From contig CAAFWE010000163.1 of the NCBI GenBank assembly GCA_900766655.1, forward strand, positions 1 to 8,350: 8,350 bases of DNA, written 5' to 3'. The position numbers and the translations under genes were made by a program. Source of the stretch: an uncultured Alistipes sp. (GTDB lineage Bacteria; Bacteroidota; Bacteroidia; Bacteroidales; Rikenellaceae). Under the pieces are notes generated by a model. That model was not told where the DNA came from and searched no databases. It saw nothing but the letters and a program-made list of their open reading frames with translations. Below, piece after piece: positions 6,888-8,350 of this stretch. Within the stretch, counting starts at the first letter, position 1. The number at the start of each line of letters is the position of its first letter.

Positions 6888-8350
6888 TTATTGACGACCC
6901 AAGCGACGGATGCTCTTGCTCTCGGCAGTCTCTGCCCACCAAACATCGGTCTGCATATTGTCCTCACCCTTCAACCAACCAGCCACAGCGTCGTTGTAGT
7001 GTACTGCATTCTGGAAAGCCTCGGTAGAAGGGTAGCGCATACGGGTTGGAAGAATACCATCGTTCTGAGCTGTGCGACCATTGGTCTTGAGAAGCGGATA
7101 GCCAGTACGACGATAGTCAACCCACGACTCGACACCTACCCAGAAGGTTGCTACATACTTCTGTGTGAGAATCTTCTCGAGCATCTTGTTGTAGTCGAAA
7201 TCGTTGTCGAGGTACTTGATGAAGTCGCTAATTATTGGAGCAGTAGGTGTCAGGTAATCTATTGCCCCCTCGAAGCCCCCCTGCCACTGCAAAATCGACT
7301 GGCGTACACCCTCCAAATATAGATCCTTGACGCTCTTCTCGTCGATGCTAACCCAACCGCGAGCACCCGCCTCGGCAAAGAGGAAGAGCAACTCGTCGTA
7401 GTTGAGCAAGCCATACGAAGGGGCATTCTGAAGGTCACCTGTGTGAGTACCAGTCACAGTACCGCGAGTGAAGCGACCTACCAACGAGTTGCCAGCCTTC
7501 GAGAGATTGGCGTTGAAGTAGTCCTCGAGCTCGGTGAGCGGAATCTGTGTTGGCGCACCCATTGCCTTTGTAAAGATACGGAAGTAACGAGGATCATAGA
7601 GGTCCCACTCGCCATCCTTATCGTTGTCCTTCTCGATGAGCATCAAGTCGGTGAATGTCAAGCAAGCTGCCTTACCATTCCAGTTACCGCTTGTGGTCGA
7701 GTAGAACGGAGTGTAGAGCGACGAGTCTGTCGCGCTGAACTCAACTCGTGCGCTGTCGCTGAGCGAACGCATCATAGGGTAGACACCATCGCCACTCTTG
7801 TAGCAGTCGTAGAGCTCGTTCAACTTGGCAATCACCTGAATGTCGCCATATTCGTCGCCAAGCGAGATGAGGCCACCATTCTCCTGAGCCTTGAGTGCTA
7901 CGTGCATCAAAAGACGCAAGTAGAGCGAGTTACCGAAGCGGTGCCACTTGTCGATGTTACCATCGTACATATAGTCGCAACCGTGGCTAAAGTCGACCAC
8001 AACGGTTGCATCAGCCTCGCGCATAGCCTTTGCCTCGGCAAAGCAAGCATTAGCCTCCTCCAACGAACGGAGCAAATCGATGTAGATATCCTCCTGCTTG
8101 TCGTAGGCTACCGTATATTCGAAATCGTTGCCCTGGAGCGAAATCTTACCAGCGTTGAAGTAAGGTACATCACCATAGGTGTCGGTTATGAGCGATGCCA
8201 CATAGCTGCGAAGCACCAATGCCACACCCACCATTGCTGGGTTGTCGCCCTTGCGAGCAAGCTCGAGCATATACTGTGCATTACCAAACTGCTTGTAGAG
8301 TTTCCACATATAGCTCGAGTAGTTCTCGGCAAGCTCGTAGTTGTAGGTGA
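6888..8350 (-). CDS. SusD/RagB-family nutrient-binding outer-membrane lipoprotein, C-terminal part (N-terminus beyond window)
   Basis: About 486 residues are visible. The frame is open through the right edge, so the ATG at 8309 is internal and the signal peptide and lipobox are missing. Counting from that Met, the family signatures are LITDTYGDVPYF (40-51), AYDKQEDIY (68-76), KWHRFGNSLYLRLLMH (121-136), DPRYFRIF (239-246), LNYDELLFLFAEAGARGW (302-319), LTQKYVATFWVGVESW (381-396) with DYRRTGYPLL after it, and LPTRMRYPSTEAFQNAVHYN near the C-terminus. The NSLxLRLxMH, AEAxxRGW and DYRRTGYP set is typical of the SusD-like_2/RagB-like subgroup rather than classical starch SusD. Such proteins are extracellular TPR-based lids of SusC/RagA TonB-dependent transporters that capture oligosaccharides or peptides. 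The partner SusC gene should lie immediately upstream, to the right of the window. The stop is TAA at 6888, 21 nt before the next start, so the genes are surely one transcription unit. Confidence 0.94.
   Translation of the reverse strand, partial: TYNYELAENYSSYMWKLYKQFGNAQYMLELARKGDNPAMVGVALVLRSYVASLITDTYGDVPYFNAGKISLQGNDFEYTVAYDKQEDIYIDLLRSLEEANACFAEAKAMREADATVVVDFSHGCDYMYDGNIDKWHRFGNSLYLRLLMHVALKAQENGGLISLGDEYGDIQVIAKLNELYDCYKSGDGVYPMMRSLSDSARVEFSATDSSLYTPFYSTTSGNWNGKAACLTFTDLMLIEKDNDKDGEWDLYDPRYFRIFTKAMGAPTQIPLTELEDYFNANLSKAGNSLVGRFTRGTVTGTHTGDLQNAPSYGLLNYDELLFLFAEAGARGWVSIDEKSVKDLYLEGVRQSILQWQGGFEGAIDYLTPTAPIISDFIKYLDNDFDYNKMLEKILTQKYVATFWVGVESWVDYRRTGYPLLKTNGRTAQNDGILPTRMRYPSTEAFQNAVHYNDAVAGWLKGEDNMQTDVWWAETAESKSIRRLGRQ

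Noticed and set aside
6120..7322. 400-codon open frame on the plus strand
   Set aside because: It is antisense to the end of the SusD gene and the start of the BACON/GLUG gene and crosses their junction. The low-complexity Leu/Val/Cys product has no recognisable features, so it is a shadow frame.

Overview
The window looks like Bacteroidales chromosome, from a gut or oral type commensal. The reasons are a SusD/RagB-family nutrient-binding protein, several lipoproteins with short lipoboxes, BACON-like and fimbrillin-like domains, and very poor Shine-Dalgarno sites in front of most genes. I cannot fix the genus; a Rikenellaceae/Alistipes-like or Prevotella/Bacteroides-like host would all fit. 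Every gene I can support lies on the minus strand, so the window reads as an operon running from right to left.

In transcription order: (1) positions 8350-6888 hold the C-terminal ~486 residues of a SusD-like lipoprotein. Its N-terminus, and presumably a SusC/RagA TonB-dependent transporter, lie beyond the right edge. (2) After 21 nt comes a 1068-residue lipoprotein (6866-3660) with three BACON-like modules followed by about 15 GLUG-type repeats. (3) After 29 nt comes an acidic 45-residue peptide gene (3630-3493) with no signal peptide. (4) After 24 nt, and behind a strong Shine-Dalgarno, comes a 1029-residue lipoprotein (3468-379) with a fimbrillin-like N-terminal region followed by about 16 GLUG-type repeats. 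(5) A clear intrinsic terminator (321-366) closes this block. (6) A last lipoprotein starts at 278 and leaves the left edge. Its first 92 residues look like the N-terminal domain of Bacteroidetes calcineurin-like phosphoesterases.

By position the two giant repeat lipoproteins occupy the SusE/SusF-like slots of a polysaccharide-utilization-type locus, so they are probably cell-surface binding or display proteins that work with the SusCD importer. No glycoside hydrolase, sulfatase or peptidase is visible, so the substrate is unknown. The most unusual elements are the tiny acidic peptide between the two giants and the pairing of two related repeat stalks carrying different N-terminal modules. 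No tRNA, rRNA, CRISPR, insertion sequence or plus-strand gene was found. The longest non-coding stretch is only 100 nt (279-378).
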